The notes beneath the pieces were generated by a model. That model made no database searches and had not been told where the DNA came from. It saw only the letters and a list, made by a program, of their open reading frames with translations. A stretch of 64,000 nt of DNA from Moniliella sp. 'wahieum' (taxonomy: Eukaryota > Basidiomycota > Moniliellomycetes > Moniliellales > Moniliellaceae), in the NCBI GenBank assembly GCA_003971905.1, contig RSEE01000034.1, positions 434,001 to 498,000 on the forward strand. The letters are read 5' to 3'. The position numbers and the translations under genes are program-made. This document shows positions 1 through 11,600 of this stretch, piece after piece (position 1 is the stretch's first letter; the number at the start of each line of letters is the position of its first letter).

Positions 1-285
1 CATAAGCGCCTTGGCCCAAAGAGCCAGAACGGGAGCTGGGACGGAAGGCCGACCGGGAGGCAGGGCGCAGGGCCTGGACGAGGGACTGGGCATGGCTTTG
101 GGCGCGGCCATGCGAATGGGGTGTGACGTTCCTTGGGCTGGGCCGTGGGCTTGGCCTTGGCCGTGAGCTGGGGCTGGTGCTTGGGCTGGGACGGGGCCTG
201 GGCCGGAGGCTGCCCCAGGCGGGCTGGCAGGGAGCAGGCCGTCTGGGTCCAAGGCAGGCGCGGGGCAGGGTCGTCTCGGGTGCAT
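1..285 (-). CDS. possible partial Pro/Ala-rich ORF, open at the left edge
   Basis: On the minus strand an ATG at 285 opens a frame of 95 codons without a stop that runs off the left end of the window. The product is rich in Pro, Ala and Gly (it begins MHPRRPCPAPAL) and resembles no family I know. Such composition arises easily in GC-rich non-coding DNA, and another minus frame across the same bases is also open, so this may be a chance frame. If real, it is the N-terminal or internal part of a gene lying mostly to the left of the window. Confidence 0.17.
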   Translation of the reverse strand, partial: MHPRRPCPAPALDPDGLLPASPPGAASGPGPVPAQAPAPAHGQGQAHGPAQGTSHPIRMAAPKAMPSPSSRPCALPPGRPSVPAPVLALWAKALM

Positions 286-2202
286 GCAAAGAGAGAGACG
301 CGCGCCATCGTCCGCACGCCGCTGAGAGAGCGCGGGGGCGTCGGGAGCGACGGGGCGGCGTGGCGGGCGGGGGCGGGGGGGAGGGAGGGCGGGGGCCGGC
401 AGAGGCTCAGGCGGCAAGCGTGCGGCGAGCAGGGCCAGCAGTGGGCGTGGCTGGCAGCGATCGCATCGCCACGAGTCGTGCGGCCAGTGCCTAATGCTCC
501 CTGCTGAGCCTGGGCGCCCAGACGGAGTAGGCTCAGGCGCTCAGGATAAGCGCTACGCGGGAACAGGCGGGAACAGGCGGGCACACAGCCACCCACCGGC
601 GGCCACCCCTGCCGCCCGCCTGCCACACCCGCACTGCCCGCGTGCCGGCCTTGCCGCGCGCATCACCGCACTCTCCGCCCACACTGCCCCCTTCCCCACT
701 CACGCCACCGTTTTTGTGTTGCCCAGCGCGCCCAGGTGGAAGCACATCATCCATGCATCGTCCCAGCCACACCCATGCTCTCTCATCGGACGCTGTGGGT
801 TGCGCCCGTGTTGGGCCAGCTGGGACCTGGGCAAGGGGGACCTTGCCCAGAACAAAGAGCAAGTACATACTTTCTGTCGTGCCGGCAACGCCGGCAACGC
901 CAGCTAAAGCCCCCGGCAGTATCCTCTCAGGAGACCAAGGCATGCCATGTCAACGCAACCCACCTGCTCCCGCTCCTCCTTCCTCCGCTGCCCTCTCCAC
1001 AGACCCCATGGTGCTGGTCGTTCCAATCCGAATAACCGCACCTGCTGGAGGTCGCTGCCACTCCCCCCGCGCGTGCCCGCGTGCCAGCATGCCCGCGAGG
1101 AACGATCGATCCGTCGATCATTGATCCCCACGAATTTTCCGCCATGGAAAACGCAACCAAAGGCATGTGCACCGCGAGGCATGCGCCTGACGCATGCCCT
1201 GGGGCGTCCTTGCCTCCGACCTCCTGGCTCAGGCCTCAGGCCTGATGTAGCCAAGCAGATTGACACTGACGCACTGACCACGGAACACGATCCTTTTTGC
1301 AGAGTGGGGAGCTACTTAATAAGTGAGAGAAAACAACGGAAACACCTCTCCTTCAACAAAATCATTCCCAATTAGTACATCGTTGAAAACACACCGTTTT
1401 GGCCAAGTCGCCAGAAGCCCAGAAAAGAGAGTTGCCCCAAGTCAAGGATGGATTGGAAAAGTGAGCCGTTATGCATTATGGGATGGGAAACCAGATCAAA
1501 GCCCATCAATATATGGGTCCCGTCCGGCGCGTATTTGATGCAAAAAGCTCCAACCTCCAGCTCTCTGACCGCTCGAAGAAGAACGATATTCCACTCTGGC
1601 TCCTCCAGAGCGTGTACATTGAAGCAGGGCCCATAATCTATGATGCCGCGGCGCCGTGTGCATCCCCGGGTATATCCCCAGTTAACTGGTGGTCTTCCTC
1701 TACGTCAGCACGGAGCGCGGTGGTTATGCGCGCCCCAACCGGGTCATGCTTTTGTGACGGGGTCACATGGCATGTCACATGACCACATCACATGCTCACG
1801 TTTCAAAGTCGGATTGTTACATTTCAATCGGCAGGGCATCCGCTTCAAAAGAAGAGCCAAGCAGCCAACGCCATTTCCGGTGCAAATGGCAGGGTGGATT
1901 ACATATCCCACTGCAATTGAAACCAACCCCACTGGGCACGGGCAGGCACGGCGCGTGTTGGCGCCTTGCTGGCCACGCCTCGCTGTCAAGCTGGCGCCCA
2001 GTGCGCCATCCCGCCCGCCCCAGCAGAGAGCCAGTGTGAGGTACCCCCCCCCCAACCAGCCAGGTTCGAATAGTGCTCGGCTTCGCCCGGCCCTGCCTTT
2101 CACCTGAACCTGGAACGCCAGCTCGCACCGCGTTGGGAAGGACTCCAGCCGCCTCTTTCTCTCTCACCACCACCCCTGCCCGCCTCTGTACTCAGCACCA
2201 CC
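286..2202. other. unassigned intergenic region upstream of VDAC
   Basis: No conserved protein is visible in any frame. The first 250 bases are a degenerate GGGCTGGG/CTTGGGC-rich repeat. Short iterated words occur: a cluster around ATCGATC at 1101-1127, a CTCAGGCCTCAGGCC repeat at 1222-1243, and a dense TCACATG/GTCACATGAC cluster at 1754-1800, which could be bHLH (CACATG/CACGTG) sites. The last 150 bases before 2203 are pyrimidine-rich and presumably hold the VDAC promoter and leader. Confidence 0.5.
1754..1800. repeat. iterated TCACATG words (E-box-like cluster)
   Basis: Within 47 bases the words GTCACATG, ATGTCACATG, ACCACATCACATG and CTCACG follow one another. Similar clusters occur at 3262-3300, 36391-36433 and 58758-58790, each upstream or downstream of unrelated genes. 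CACATG/CACGTG with a 5' T matches bHLH sites such as Cbf1; binding is inferred only. Confidence 0.5.
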
Positions 2203-3076
2203 ATGGCCATCCCCCCCTCCTGGAAGGACCTGAGCAAGGCCACCAACGACCTGCTCGGCAAGGACTACCCCCTGGGCCACACCTCGCTTGATGTCAAGTC
2301 GGTCGCCCCCAACGGCGTCACCTTCCACGTCCAGGGTGCTCGCAACAACCAGACGGCCGACATTCTGGCCGACCTGGAGATCAAGGTGGCCAACAAGGCC
2401 AAGGGCTTGAGCTCCACCACGGTCTGGACCACCACCCAACCAGATTCGCCAGACGGTCGAGGCCGACAACTACCTTGCCAAGGGCTTCAAGGCGGACTTT
2501 GTCTCGGCCTTCAACCCGGAAAAGGGCACCAAGTCGGGCGTGATCAACACTGTCTTCAAGCAGCCCAATCTTCACACGCGCACCACCGTTGACCTTACCA
2601 AGGGCCCGCTGGTCGCCCACGATTCGGTTGCAGGCCGCGACGGCTTTGTCGCCGGCTACGCCGCCTTGGTCAACCTCCAGACCAAGCAGGTGACCAACTA
2701 CGAGCTGGCCGCGGGCTACTATGCGCGCGACTACTCGGTCACGCTGCAGGGCACCAAGCGTCTCAACAACTTTATTGCGTCGTACTACCACCGTCTCAAT
2801 GCCGACCTCGAGACGGGTGCGCGCGTGCACTTTGACGCTAGCAAGCCGGCCAAGGAGACCAAGCTCGAGCTCGGCAGCAAGGTCTACCTCGACAATGCCG
2901 CCTTTGTCAAGGCCAAGATCAACAACGACGGCATCCTCGGCCTGGGCTACACACAGGCCCTCCGTCCGGGCGTCAAGACGTCCCTCGGTCTCGCTCTCGA
3001 CACGAAGGCGTTCTCGGCGACCGAGGCGGTGACCCCGGCCCACAAGGTCGGCGCGGCGCTCTTCTTCGAGGCCTAA
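2203..3076 (+). CDS. mitochondrial outer membrane porin (VDAC)
   Basis: Voltage-dependent anion channel, a 19-strand beta-barrel that passes ATP/ADP and other metabolites across the mitochondrial outer membrane. The start at 2203 lies in an ACCACCATGG context and gives MAIPPSWKDLSKATNDLLGK, the typical VDAC amphipathic N-terminus. The product is about 290 residues, close to the family's ~283. The C-terminus shows the familiar succession of strand pairs (NNDGILGLGYTQALRPGVK) and ends KVGAALFFEA. There is no intron. The frame changes once near 2437, where WTTT and NQIRQTVEADNYLAKGF are separated by one extra C in a CCC run. The rest is uninterrupted, so the break is probably a sequence error. 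Identification is firm; the single-copy symbol por1 is not assigned because paralogues may exist. Confidence 0.93.
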
Positions 3077-3504
3077 GTAGAGATAGCAGGCCAATGAGCA
3101 TCATGTCCATCTGCTGCAGCCGAGGCGCTGGCGACCATGGGATAGCTGGTCAGTGGTCCGTACCAGTGGGAATAGGCCAGCCCGCGCTTTCGGATGACTA
3201 ACGTAGTCTGGGGGAGGAGCACGCAAGGCCTGGCAGGGCTCAGCGCTGGCAGACGCGTGATGCGTGACGTGTGAGTGTGACGTGGCGTCACATGTCACAG
3301 ACGAGGGGGGCGTGTTATGTCAGCGCTGAGCGTCCCCTGGGATGTGCGGTGGCGTGGCTCCTGGGGATGTGCGAGTTGCTGCCCCGGGCATGGGACCAGT
3401 GTCAAGTAGGGGGCTGTCTGTGGCATGGGCTGGGGACTAACGAACGGGCTGCCACCTGCGTCTGCTAGAAGGGCAAGCTGACCACCCCACGACTGCCTCT
3501 CGTC
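3077..3504. promoter_or_regulatory. VDAC 3' flank and CCDC47 promoter region
   Basis: The 428-base gap between two co-directional genes has no coding content. At 3255-3300 it holds an ACGCGT (MCB-like) hexamer followed by GTGACGTG, GTGTGACGTGGCGTCACATGTCAC-type words, the same TCACATG/TCACGTG vocabulary seen in other gaps. No TATA box was seen close to 3505. Confidence 0.4.
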
Positions 3505-4710
3505 ATGGCCGACAAGCTCGACCAGTTGCTGGCCCAGCTGCCTGTCGTGCCCGTCCCCACGCACAGCAACGGCCGGGTGGGGTACCATGTGTTTGGCAAC
3601 GCGTACTTCAATCCCAACGACTTCCACCGCGAGGCCTTCTTTCTCTCCCTCTCGCTTGTCTACCTCGCCTGGTCCTTGGTCCGCGCGCAGCACAACAAGG
3701 CAGTTGCCACGCGCTGGGCCAAGGTGATTGTTCCCGCTCTGAAAACCGAGTTTTCCTATGTACCGACCAAGACACCCTACGGGCCGGGCGCGCTGGTGTG
3801 GAATGGGGTGGGCGCCGCGACGCTGTACGCGTCGGGACGACGGAACGTGGAGCGCCTGCAGGCCGAACTGGACTTTTATCCGTACCATGACCTGGTACTG
3901 TTGCTGTCGCAACTGCCGCTGGCCCAGATGGGCCAGAAAACGCAAGAGTTCCCTTCGCAGTTGAGAATTGTGCTGACCCTGCCACGCACCGAGGACAATG
4001 TGCTGGGCGTGTTTGCGGTGGTGAACAAGTCCCACCTGCGCACTACCCGGGCAAGTCGGTACGACTTGACGTTTGCCAAGCTGCTCGATGGCGAGAAGGC
4101 GTCGACGAGTCGCGGGCTGGACAACCAATGGGCCATTCTTTCCGAAACGGGCGAGCTAACCGACTCGTGGTTGGGCGTGCCCGGGGACCGGGGGCAGAGC
4201 GTGAGGGACAAGCTGGGGATCCAACAAGTGCTCAACACGCCAATTGCACAGCAAGTCGTTGAAAGTCTGGTCATCACCGACCAGCCGAGGAGCAAGCCGA
4301 CCAAGGGTGCTCTGCTGCCCGAGGACCGGCCACGCCAGATCGTCTTGACGCTCAAACTGCCCTCGTCCAGCGCAGAGGCCAAGACCCACCTCCCATTCCT
4401 CGAGCTTGCCCTCAACCTGGCCGATGCAGTGGGCGTGGCCACGTCGGGCGCACCCACCTCGGCACTGCGGCTGCGGCCCGAGCTGCTGACCAAGCTGCGC
4501 AAAACGCGGCGCGAGGTGGATGCGCAGTTGGAGGAGGAGGCGACGCGGGAAGAGCGCGAAGCCGAAGAGGAAGCGCTGCAGGAAGCCAAGGCCAAGGCCG
4601 AAGCCGAGCGGTTCAAAAACATGTCCCCGGCTGAGCAGGCCAAGCGCAAGGAGGTGGAGCGGAAACGTGCGTTGCGTAAAGGACAAAAGACCTTCCGCGC
4701 TCGTGGGTAG
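3505..4710 (+). CDS. CCDC47-like ER membrane protein (DUF1682 family)
   Basis: A 401-residue protein of the DUF1682/CCDC47 family. In animals CCDC47 is part of the ER PAT/multipass translocon complex that helps insert multi-spanning membrane proteins; the fungal role is inferred. The single hydrophobic segment lies near residues 50-65 (FFLSLSLVYLAWSLV), followed by a globular domain (residues about 75-310) and a charged coiled-coil tail from about residue 330 (EEEATREEREAEEEALQEAK). The end, MSPAEQAKRKEVERKRALRK, matches the conserved CCDC47 C-terminus. The reading frame is unbroken and intronless. The start at 3505 (GTCATGGCC) is the first ATG in frame. Confidence 0.85.
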   Translation: MADKLDQLLAQLPVVPVPTHSNGRVGYHVFGNAYFNPNDFHREAFFLSLSLVYLAWSLVRAQHNKAVATRWAKVIVPALKTEFSYVPTKTPYGPGALVWNGVGAATLYASGRRNVERLQAELDFYPYHDLVLLLSQLPLAQMGQKTQEFPSQLRIVLTLPRTEDNVLGVFAVVNKSHLRTTRASRYDLTFAKLLDGEKASTSRGLDNQWAILSETGELTDSWLGVPGDRGQSVRDKLGIQQVLNTPIAQQVVESLVITDQPRSKPTKGALLPEDRPRQIVLTLKLPSSSAEAKTHLPFLELALNLADAVGVATSGAPTSALRLRPELLTKLRKTRREVDAQLEEEATREEREAEEEALQEAKAKAEAERFKNMSPAEQAKRKEVERKRALRKGQKTFRARG

Positions 4711-5378
4711 GTGGGGCAGCACATCTTGTCCTCCCCAGATCTGTGGCCACTCTGGGGCGCATGCGTTTTGGTATGCGTACCAAAAGCGTTTTCAAATAGC
4801 GCGGGTCGGTCCAACAAATGCAATCCTTTTTATATCCACGGGATGCGCGCACGCCCTACTAGCGGCCTTGCCTCTACCGAAGAGAACCGCGATACTTTGA
4901 GATGACTGAGAGAGAGAGTAACTGCGACGGAGAGACGGCAAGGTGTATCGTTTCGATACGCAGGAAGAACGCTTCACAGTCTTGAAGGATCAAAACGGTA
5001 CCCCCGCCAGGATACCCCACGGGGTACCAGAAAGGTGTTTTACACATCATGTCCTGCCTTGAGGGCGTAGTAGCTCATCAAACGCGAGTAAAATGGCCGT
5101 CGCAACCTAAGCATATTACACGTGTTGTACTCAAAAAAGGCTTTCATCGTGGCTGGCGCGGTCCATTTCGGCCACCACGATTGATGTACTGGTTACTGGT
5201 CGGTGTACTGTTGATCTCAACGATCGATGACCTGCATGACCTCTGACGTTATAATTCGGTTAGCACAAACCTATATCACCAGATCCAAAAAGTCATCGAG
5301 CAGGCAGATAAACGGATAATGAGGGAGAAAACAGTCGTGCAGTAAAGTGGTGAAGAACCAAAGTGGGTAAGGGGCGAT
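4711..5378. other. convergent intergenic region, nothing recognised
   Basis: The region between the convergent ends of the CCDC47-like gene and TIM17 is AT-richer than its neighbours. It contains an ATCGATC-type word at 5217-5226 and no ORF with protein-like character. It presumably holds both 3' UTRs. Confidence 0.5.
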
Positions 5379-6022
5379 TTATGCTTGACCAGGAACGGTA
5401 TCCGGGCTGTCAAACAGAGTGGGCAGGTTAGTTTCCATCTCACAGTTGGGGTGATCGGTGGGTAGAGCAAGCCAAAAGAGGGGATACGCACATGATAGGG
5501 GCAACTTGCTTATTTTGGCCGGCAAACATGCGTTGCATCAGGACACCCATGCCCTCCATCACACCAAGCAGAATGCCACACATGATGCCCGATCCAAGCA
5601 TCATCTTGGGACCACTCCGTACCGCCAGGGCAGCACCGGTCATGAACCCGGCAATCACACCGTTCTTCATATCTTCCGTCTGCCGCACGCTGCGCACAAT
5701 GCAGTCCGACGTGCCAAAGACGGCACCCCACATACCAAACGCACCGCCCAACGCGGGGCCACGTTGTTTGATGGCAGCCAAAGCAGCAGGAAGACGTTCA
5801 CCCTGTTGACCCGATGCACGTCAGGATCCGTTCGCAGGGTTCCCAGCCGGGGTGGGACGAGGGAGAGGGGGCAGGGGCGGATCAACGTACGCGAGGACTG
5901 TTGCGGCTGCCCTTGATACCGTGCCAGAGCGAGCCACCAATGGCACCCATCGCAAAGGCGGCACCCGTGTCGTTGAGGATGACCCATGGGCAAGGATCGC
6001 GGGTATGGTCGGCAGCTACCAT
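5379..6022 (-). CDS. TIM17: TIM17, inner-membrane presequence translocase subunit
   Basis: Core subunit of the TIM23 complex, which moves presequence proteins across the mitochondrial inner membrane. Three exons on the minus strand, 6022-5891, 5802-5492 and 5406-5379, give about 156 residues, the usual family length. Introns are 88 and 85 nt with GTACGT and GTGCGT donors and CAACAG/GACAG acceptors, in phase 0 and phase 2. The N-terminus contains [20 protein letters not shown], diagnostic for TIM17. The Gly-rich transmembrane segments [23 protein letters not shown] and [13 protein letters not shown] follow. The splice [16 protein letters not shown] restores the conserved sequence exactly. This is one of the few genes here without a frame break. 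It is divergent from lysyl-tRNA synthetase, sharing 362 bases. Confidence 0.93.
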
Positions 6023-6384
6023 TGGTCGTTGCAACTCCAAGTCAGGGTCAGCCGGGGAGGGCGCGGGGATGGATGTTCTAAAGTTGAGAAGCTTGCCCAG
6101 GAGCAAAAAAAGGCAGCAGACCCAACGCACAAAGCATCGTTCCGCCCTGGCGTCGCCGGCGCGGAATGGGGCCGAAGAAACAGGGCGGAGTGGGAAGAGG
6201 AGGGCACAGGGGCAGTCTACGGCAGTGTCTCCGTTCGGCGCTCGTCGCGATAATTTTTTTCCGAGTCAGCAAGTCCGTTTGCGCCAAGGGAAGCTGGCCG
6301 GCCAAAAGGCCACGGGCCAGCCAGCGGCGGCGGCTTGCGCCAACCGCAAGTAGGTCGTTTGTCTTTCGCACCACCATCCTCACC
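6023..6384. promoter_or_regulatory. bidirectional promoter TIM17 / lysyl-tRNA synthetase
   Basis: This 362-base gap separates two divergent start codons (TIM17 at 6022, lysyl-tRNA synthetase at 6385) and must hold both promoters. It contains an A7 tract at 6106-6112, a GCGATAATTTTTTT stretch at 6247-6260 and no clear TATA box. Confidence 0.55.
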
Positions 6385-8195
6385 ATGTCTGAAGCTGCTG
6401 CTGCTGCTGCTGCTGCCTCTGCCCCTGCTCTGCACCTTGACCCCGTTACGGGCGAGAAGGTGAGCAAGAGTGAGCTCAAGCGCCGCCAGAAGGAGCGCCA
6501 GGCCGCCGAGAAGAAGGCGGCCAAGGCGGCTGCCGCGCCCGCGACTGCCGCCAAGTCCAAGTCGGCCGCCGATGAGGAAGGCGAGCTGAGCCCGCAGCAG
6601 TACTACGAGCACCGTTCGCGTACCATCAAGGCTCTTCGCGAAAGCAAGGCGCCCAACCCGTACCCTCACAAGTTCCATGTGAGCACGTCGCTGGGTGCGT
6701 TCATTGACAAGTACGGCCCCCACCACCGAACCTGGTGCCAAGTTGGACGAGAAGGTGTCCATTGCCGGCCGCATTCACACGGTGCGTGCGCAGGGTGCCA
6801 AGTTGCACTTACTACGATCTCCATTCGGAGGGTCAGAAGGTCCAGATCATGGCCTCGGCCTCGGACCATGTTGGCAAGGAGGGCACCCCGAGGGCTACGC
6901 TGAGATCCATGGGCTCCTCCGCCGCGGTGACATTGTGGGTGTCGAGGGCTACCCGGGCAAGACCAAGAAGGGCGAGCTGTCCATCTTCCCCACCTCGATC
7001 ACCCTCCTCTCGCCCAACCTGCACCGTCTGCCTGGCAAGGCCTTCACCACCGCCGATGGCGAGGTCAAGGGTGGGCTGACGAACCCCGAGACGCGGTACC
7101 GCAAGCGCTACTTGGACTTGATGATCAACCCCAACGTGCGCGAGATCTTTATCAAGCGCGCCAAGATCATCAACTACGTTCGTCGCTTCTTTGAGAACCT
7201 GGGTTTCCTCGAGGTGGAGACGCCGATGATGAACATGGTGGCCGGCGGTGCGACGGCCAAGCCGTTCATCACGCATCACAACGACCTCGGCATGGACCTG
7301 TTTATGCGCATTGCGCCCGAGTTGTACCTCAAGGAGCTTGTGGTGGGAGGGTTGGACCGGGTGTTTGAGATTGGCAAGGTGTTCCGCAACGAGTCGATTG
7401 ACCAGACGCACAACCCCGAGTTTACCAGCTGTGAGTTTTACATGGCGTATGCCGACATGTATGATTTGATGGACATTACCGAGAAGATGATCTCGGGCTT
7501 GGTCAAGTACGTGACGGGCGGGACCAAGGTCACCTACCACCCCGAGGGCAAGGACAAGCCCGATGGCCCGGTGTACGAGATTGACTTTGCGACGCCGTGG
7601 AAGCGGTTCGATATGATCAAGGAGCTCGAAGCGCAGCTCAAGGTCACTTTCCCGCCTGCCGACCAGCTTCACACGGAGGCCACGCGCCAGTGGCTGGACG
7701 ATTTGGCGGTCAAGCACGGGGTGGAGTGCAGCGCGCCGCGCACGTCGGCCCGGTTGGTGGACAAGTTGTGGGCGAGTACATTGAGCCGCAGTGCATCAAC
7801 CCTTCCTTCATCATGGGCCATCCGGAGGTGATGAGCCCGCTGGCCAAGTACCACCGCTCCATCCCCGGTCTGTCGGAACGCTTTGAGTTGTTTGTGGCGA
7901 CCAAGGAGATTGCCAATGCCTACACGGAGCTCAACGATCCCTTTGACCAGCGCGAGCGGTTCGAGGAGCAGTCGCGCCAGGCCGCCGCGGGGACGACGAG
8001 GCGCAAGGCATCGACGAGGTGTTTGTCGATGCGCTGGAACACGGCTTGCCGCCCACGGCTGGCTGGGGGCTCGGCATTGACCGCCTCACCATGTTCCTCA
8101 CCGACTCGAACCGGATTGCCGAGGTGCTCGCCTTCCCGGCGATGAAGCCCGAGCAGACGCAAGCGACGGCGGCTGCTGCGCCTGCGACGGCATGA
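6385..8195 (+). CDS. KRS1: cytoplasmic lysyl-tRNA synthetase (class II)
   Basis: Charges tRNA-Lys with lysine. After a lysine-rich eukaryote-type N-terminal extension ([17 protein letters not shown]) comes the OB anticodon-binding domain ([18 protein letters not shown], then [14 protein letters not shown]). The class II core has motif 1 (FLEVETPMM), motif 2 ([20 protein letters not shown]) and motif 3 ([16 protein letters not shown]). Length is about 600 residues, as usual. There is no intron and no targeting peptide. The frame changes five times, each by one base: extra C near 6718, extra base near 6812, one lost near 6888, one G lost near 7771 (TTGGTG read TTGTG), one G lost in a G run near 7993. 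The sequence is otherwise perfect on both sides, so these are probably assembly errors. Confidence 0.93.
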
Positions 8196-8669
8196 GGGGG
8201 GGATCTGACCAGGGGGCTGCAATGCATGGCAGACGGATGTGCCCGTGGCATGCGCTTTCCACAGAGGGGACGCTACATAGACGAGGATGAGCCAGGTGAG
8301 AACAGGCACTGAGTACTGATGGAGGAGACAAAGGACGGATGATGTCATGGGGGCGGGTGGGGCGCTAGGGTTGCTGCTGGCTGCTGCTGTGGCTTGGCGC
8401 GCAGGAGCAAACACATCACGCGTCATGCGTGGTGTGATGCGTTGGCTCGGCATCGCCTGCGGATGAGTACTGAGTGGGTTAGTAGTGGGTTGAGGCTGGC
8501 GTGCTGCTGGGCGCGGCGGCTGCGTCGTATCTCGCCCGGGGCAGGCGGCTGGCGGCGCAGGCTGGGGGGCGCCGCTGCTGATTGCTGGACGGACTCCACC
8601 CCCACCACCAGCCGCCGTGTCGGGGCCACCACCACCGCCCCCGCCCCCGCCCCCGCCACCACCACCCGC
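8196..8669. other. gap before the ATG4 locus with recurrent AGTACT words
   Basis: The gap contains two copies of the recurrent word ACTGAGTACTG (8308-8318 and 8465-8474). GC content then rises into the Pro-rich start of the next gene. No separate gene is visible. Confidence 0.45.
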
Positions 8670-11600
8670 ATGCCTCTCCTCGCGCGCCCCGAGCAGCAAC
8701 GCAGCGACCGCGCCCCACCCAGTGCGTGGCCCGCCGCGCCGCCCCGCCTCCACCCCCTCGGCCATCTCCGCATACGCCTCCAGCCCCACCAGCACTGCCT
8801 CCGACGCCACGACTGCAGTCCACGCCCCGCGTGGCCTCAAGCACGATCTTTCGGCCTCCATCCGCTCCTTCCCCCTCCTCTCCGACGAGTCCGACCCCCC
8901 TGTCCCGCCCCATTCCCCGCGTCCACCTCCGCCCCCCCCCGTCCCTCGGCCACTGCGGCGCCCACGCCCGTGCCCACGCCCGCTGCCCCCCCGCCTCGTG
9001 CGCCTCCACGAGCACTTGCCCCCGCCTCCGCCTTGCCCCTCTACAACTCCCAGCCCGCCGCCTCCGTCTCGGCCTCGCATCTGCCGCCCACCCCCCCCGC
9101 TCCTTCCGCCGTCCACGCTTGGCGGGGCGCCGCGACCGCAAGGACAACCGCCTTGCTGCCGCAATCAAGAGCCCCTTTCGCCGCCGTCGCGTGATGAGCC
9201 ATCTGCCGCCTGCCTCGGCCTCCTCTTCGTCGGCCACCTTGGCAAGTGTCCCGCCTGATCTTGACCTTGACTCTTCCTCATCCCCGGTCAGCCTGCCTCC
9301 GCTCGCCCGCTCTCACTCCGACGGCTCGCCTAGCACAGGTCGGCTCCATGAGGCCGACTGGCCCCTTCGGGACCAGTAAGGCCCTCGCTCTCGCCTGTGC
9401 CCGCCACACCTCCGCCATCCCACCCGTCGTCATTGCCGCCAGGCTCAGTGTCAGACCCGCCCTCGGCAGCAGGAGACGGGGAAGCCGACCCCCCTGCCGT
9501 CCTGAGCTCGCCGCCGCCCGCGTCATCCCCAGGACTGCTCACTCCTTCGGTAGGGCACGACAATGTGTCGCTTCCGCCCGACCCATCTGCCTCTGCCCCA
9601 GTGTCCAGCGCCGGGTCGCAACTCGATCCAGTTCCCTCGGTGCCTATCACTCCACGACGGCGAACACTTTCCATTCCTCGCCTGCGCAGCAAGAAACGTA
9701 CTCACGGACCTCGGAATATGCCGCCTGTACCTGTACCACCCCTCCCCTCTCCTCCACCTGCCGTCCCACCGCCCAATACGGCCCCTGCCCTTCCAGTCGT
9801 GCCAGCTAGTCCGGGGGTGGTGCCGCCGACACCTCCTGCCTCGACCCGGCCTCTCTGGGATACTGTCAGTCCGCCCCAGAGTCAGCCAATGCTGTATCCT
9901 ACCACCTCTCATTCTTCTGCTTCGGTCCACATTTCTTCCTCTGGCGGTCACTCGCGTTCGCGCACGATATCCCTCGCCTCGGCCGCCAGCTTGGCATCTT
10001 GGATGGGCCGTAGTAAACCGCCGTCGATGGGGGGAGGTGCGGGCGGCAAGGAAAGCAAGGAAGGGGTCAAGATCCAGCCGAGGGGTGGATCGCTCCGCGA
10101 GGGCACCCCACGCACTCCTTTGGGGGCCATCGGCGCTCGGTATATCCTATGGAGGACTTTCCTCCTTGGCTCTAGGACACAATCGATCGGTTTTGTCTCC
10201 AGTCACAGGCTCACCGACTCGACCGGACGGGGTGCTACCAGTCCACCCCTTAGATCGAAGCCGTTCCACTCCTCCCTCCGGCATGCATTCCCCTCCTCCC
10301 CCGGCTTCTTCCTCGCCTCCACCAGCGGAGCAGCCAACGGAGGAAGAAACGTCAACCCCGTTGGCCCGGAATGCGCCTATTCCCACCCCGGTTGCACAAC
10401 GCAAACGGTCAGGTTCCGTAGGGACACTGCTGAATGCGTTCACGCTGGGCGGCAAAAACAAAGATCGTTTGTCGCCATCCCGAGGCGCATCTCCCATCCC
10501 TCCGCCTGCCGAGGTTCCTGTCGCCCCTCAGTCTGCGCGCCCATTCCATATGACCCACAAACTGTCCAGCTCGACGCTCTTGGGCGACGCAGAGAAACGG
10601 AAACGGGCGTCGGGCGGCGAGATGGACCGCGGGCCGCCCAGTCCTGGACTGACCCCCACCCTGCACCGCTTTGCTCGGCGCCGAGGCAGTGCTGACCCAC
10701 CCCCGTCGTCCAGTTACGCCGCCAAGCACCGCACCGCCCCGCCAGGTGGCCTATTTTCTCACATTTCTGCCTTTCGCCTACGCGACTCGCCCACCCCTCC
10801 ACCCCCACCCAACGCCCACCAAGCGAACGGGGCATGCGATTGGACCGGACTCGGACGGGCGGTGTGTCCCCCGTTGGCGGGATGGGACGGAGAGCGAGCC
10901 TGGGCCTGGGAACAGGCAGCCGAGCAGGTAGTATATCTCCTACCGTGGCGGCCTCGGCAGGTCCAAGCGGAGGGGCCCCGCGCCCCCAACAAGGTGCTTG
11001 GTTGCTTGGCGTCTGGCATGGTCCACCGGGCGTAGCGCCCCTGCCAGCACGGTGGGACCCCCCGAGAGGATAACTGATCCAGACCTCTTCCTTGATCCTC
11101 TGTCAGCTGAACCGGACCGCTCAAGGGATGAGGATGAACTGGATGCCGAGCCTGGTCGGAAAAGCGCTTCCCTGCATGCGAGGCCGGCGCCTTGGCAAAC
11201 CGGAACGGCAGAGATGGAAGTTGAACCCGATAGTAAGCCCGATCCCGATCCCGCTGTACCCGAAGTCAAGATCGACCCTGTTTCTGAGCCCGACGACCAG
11301 CAAGAGGTGCCTCATGAGCGTAGGTCGCCTGAGGCGCCCGAGGTGCGCGCCCCGCTCCATCCCGCAGCGCTGGATGAAGGTGATGCGCACCCTGCGTCCT
11401 TGTTCCATGCCCCGCTTGTGGTTGGATCACCCAACTGGATGGCGGAGCTACAGAACGATTTTAGTTCTCGCATCTGGTGCTCGTATCGCAGCCACTTTCC
11501 TCCCATTGCTCGAGATGGTCACCTGTCCCTTGCCGCGGCTGAGGCAGCCGAGGTGGACCCAGGCCAGGTGGATGACGCCTCCGGGATGCGAGAGGAGGAT

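Noticed and set aside
123-507. Overlapping plus-strand ORFs rich in Gly/Leu/Trp at the left end
   Set aside because: They are translations of a degenerate GGGCTGGG-rich stretch, overlap each other in two frames and have no family resemblance.
2060-2076. GGTTCGAAT as a tRNA T-loop
   Set aside because: The flanking bases do not pair as a T-stem and no anticodon or acceptor stem is found around it.
2381-3094. 237-residue minus-strand ORF over VDAC
   Set aside because: It is the antisense shadow of the VDAC coding sequence in GC-rich DNA; the plus strand has clear homology.
7920-9164. 414-residue minus-strand Gly/Arg-rich ORF
   Set aside because: It spans the end of lysyl-tRNA synthetase and the start of the ATG4 locus in antisense; composition is that of a GC shadow.
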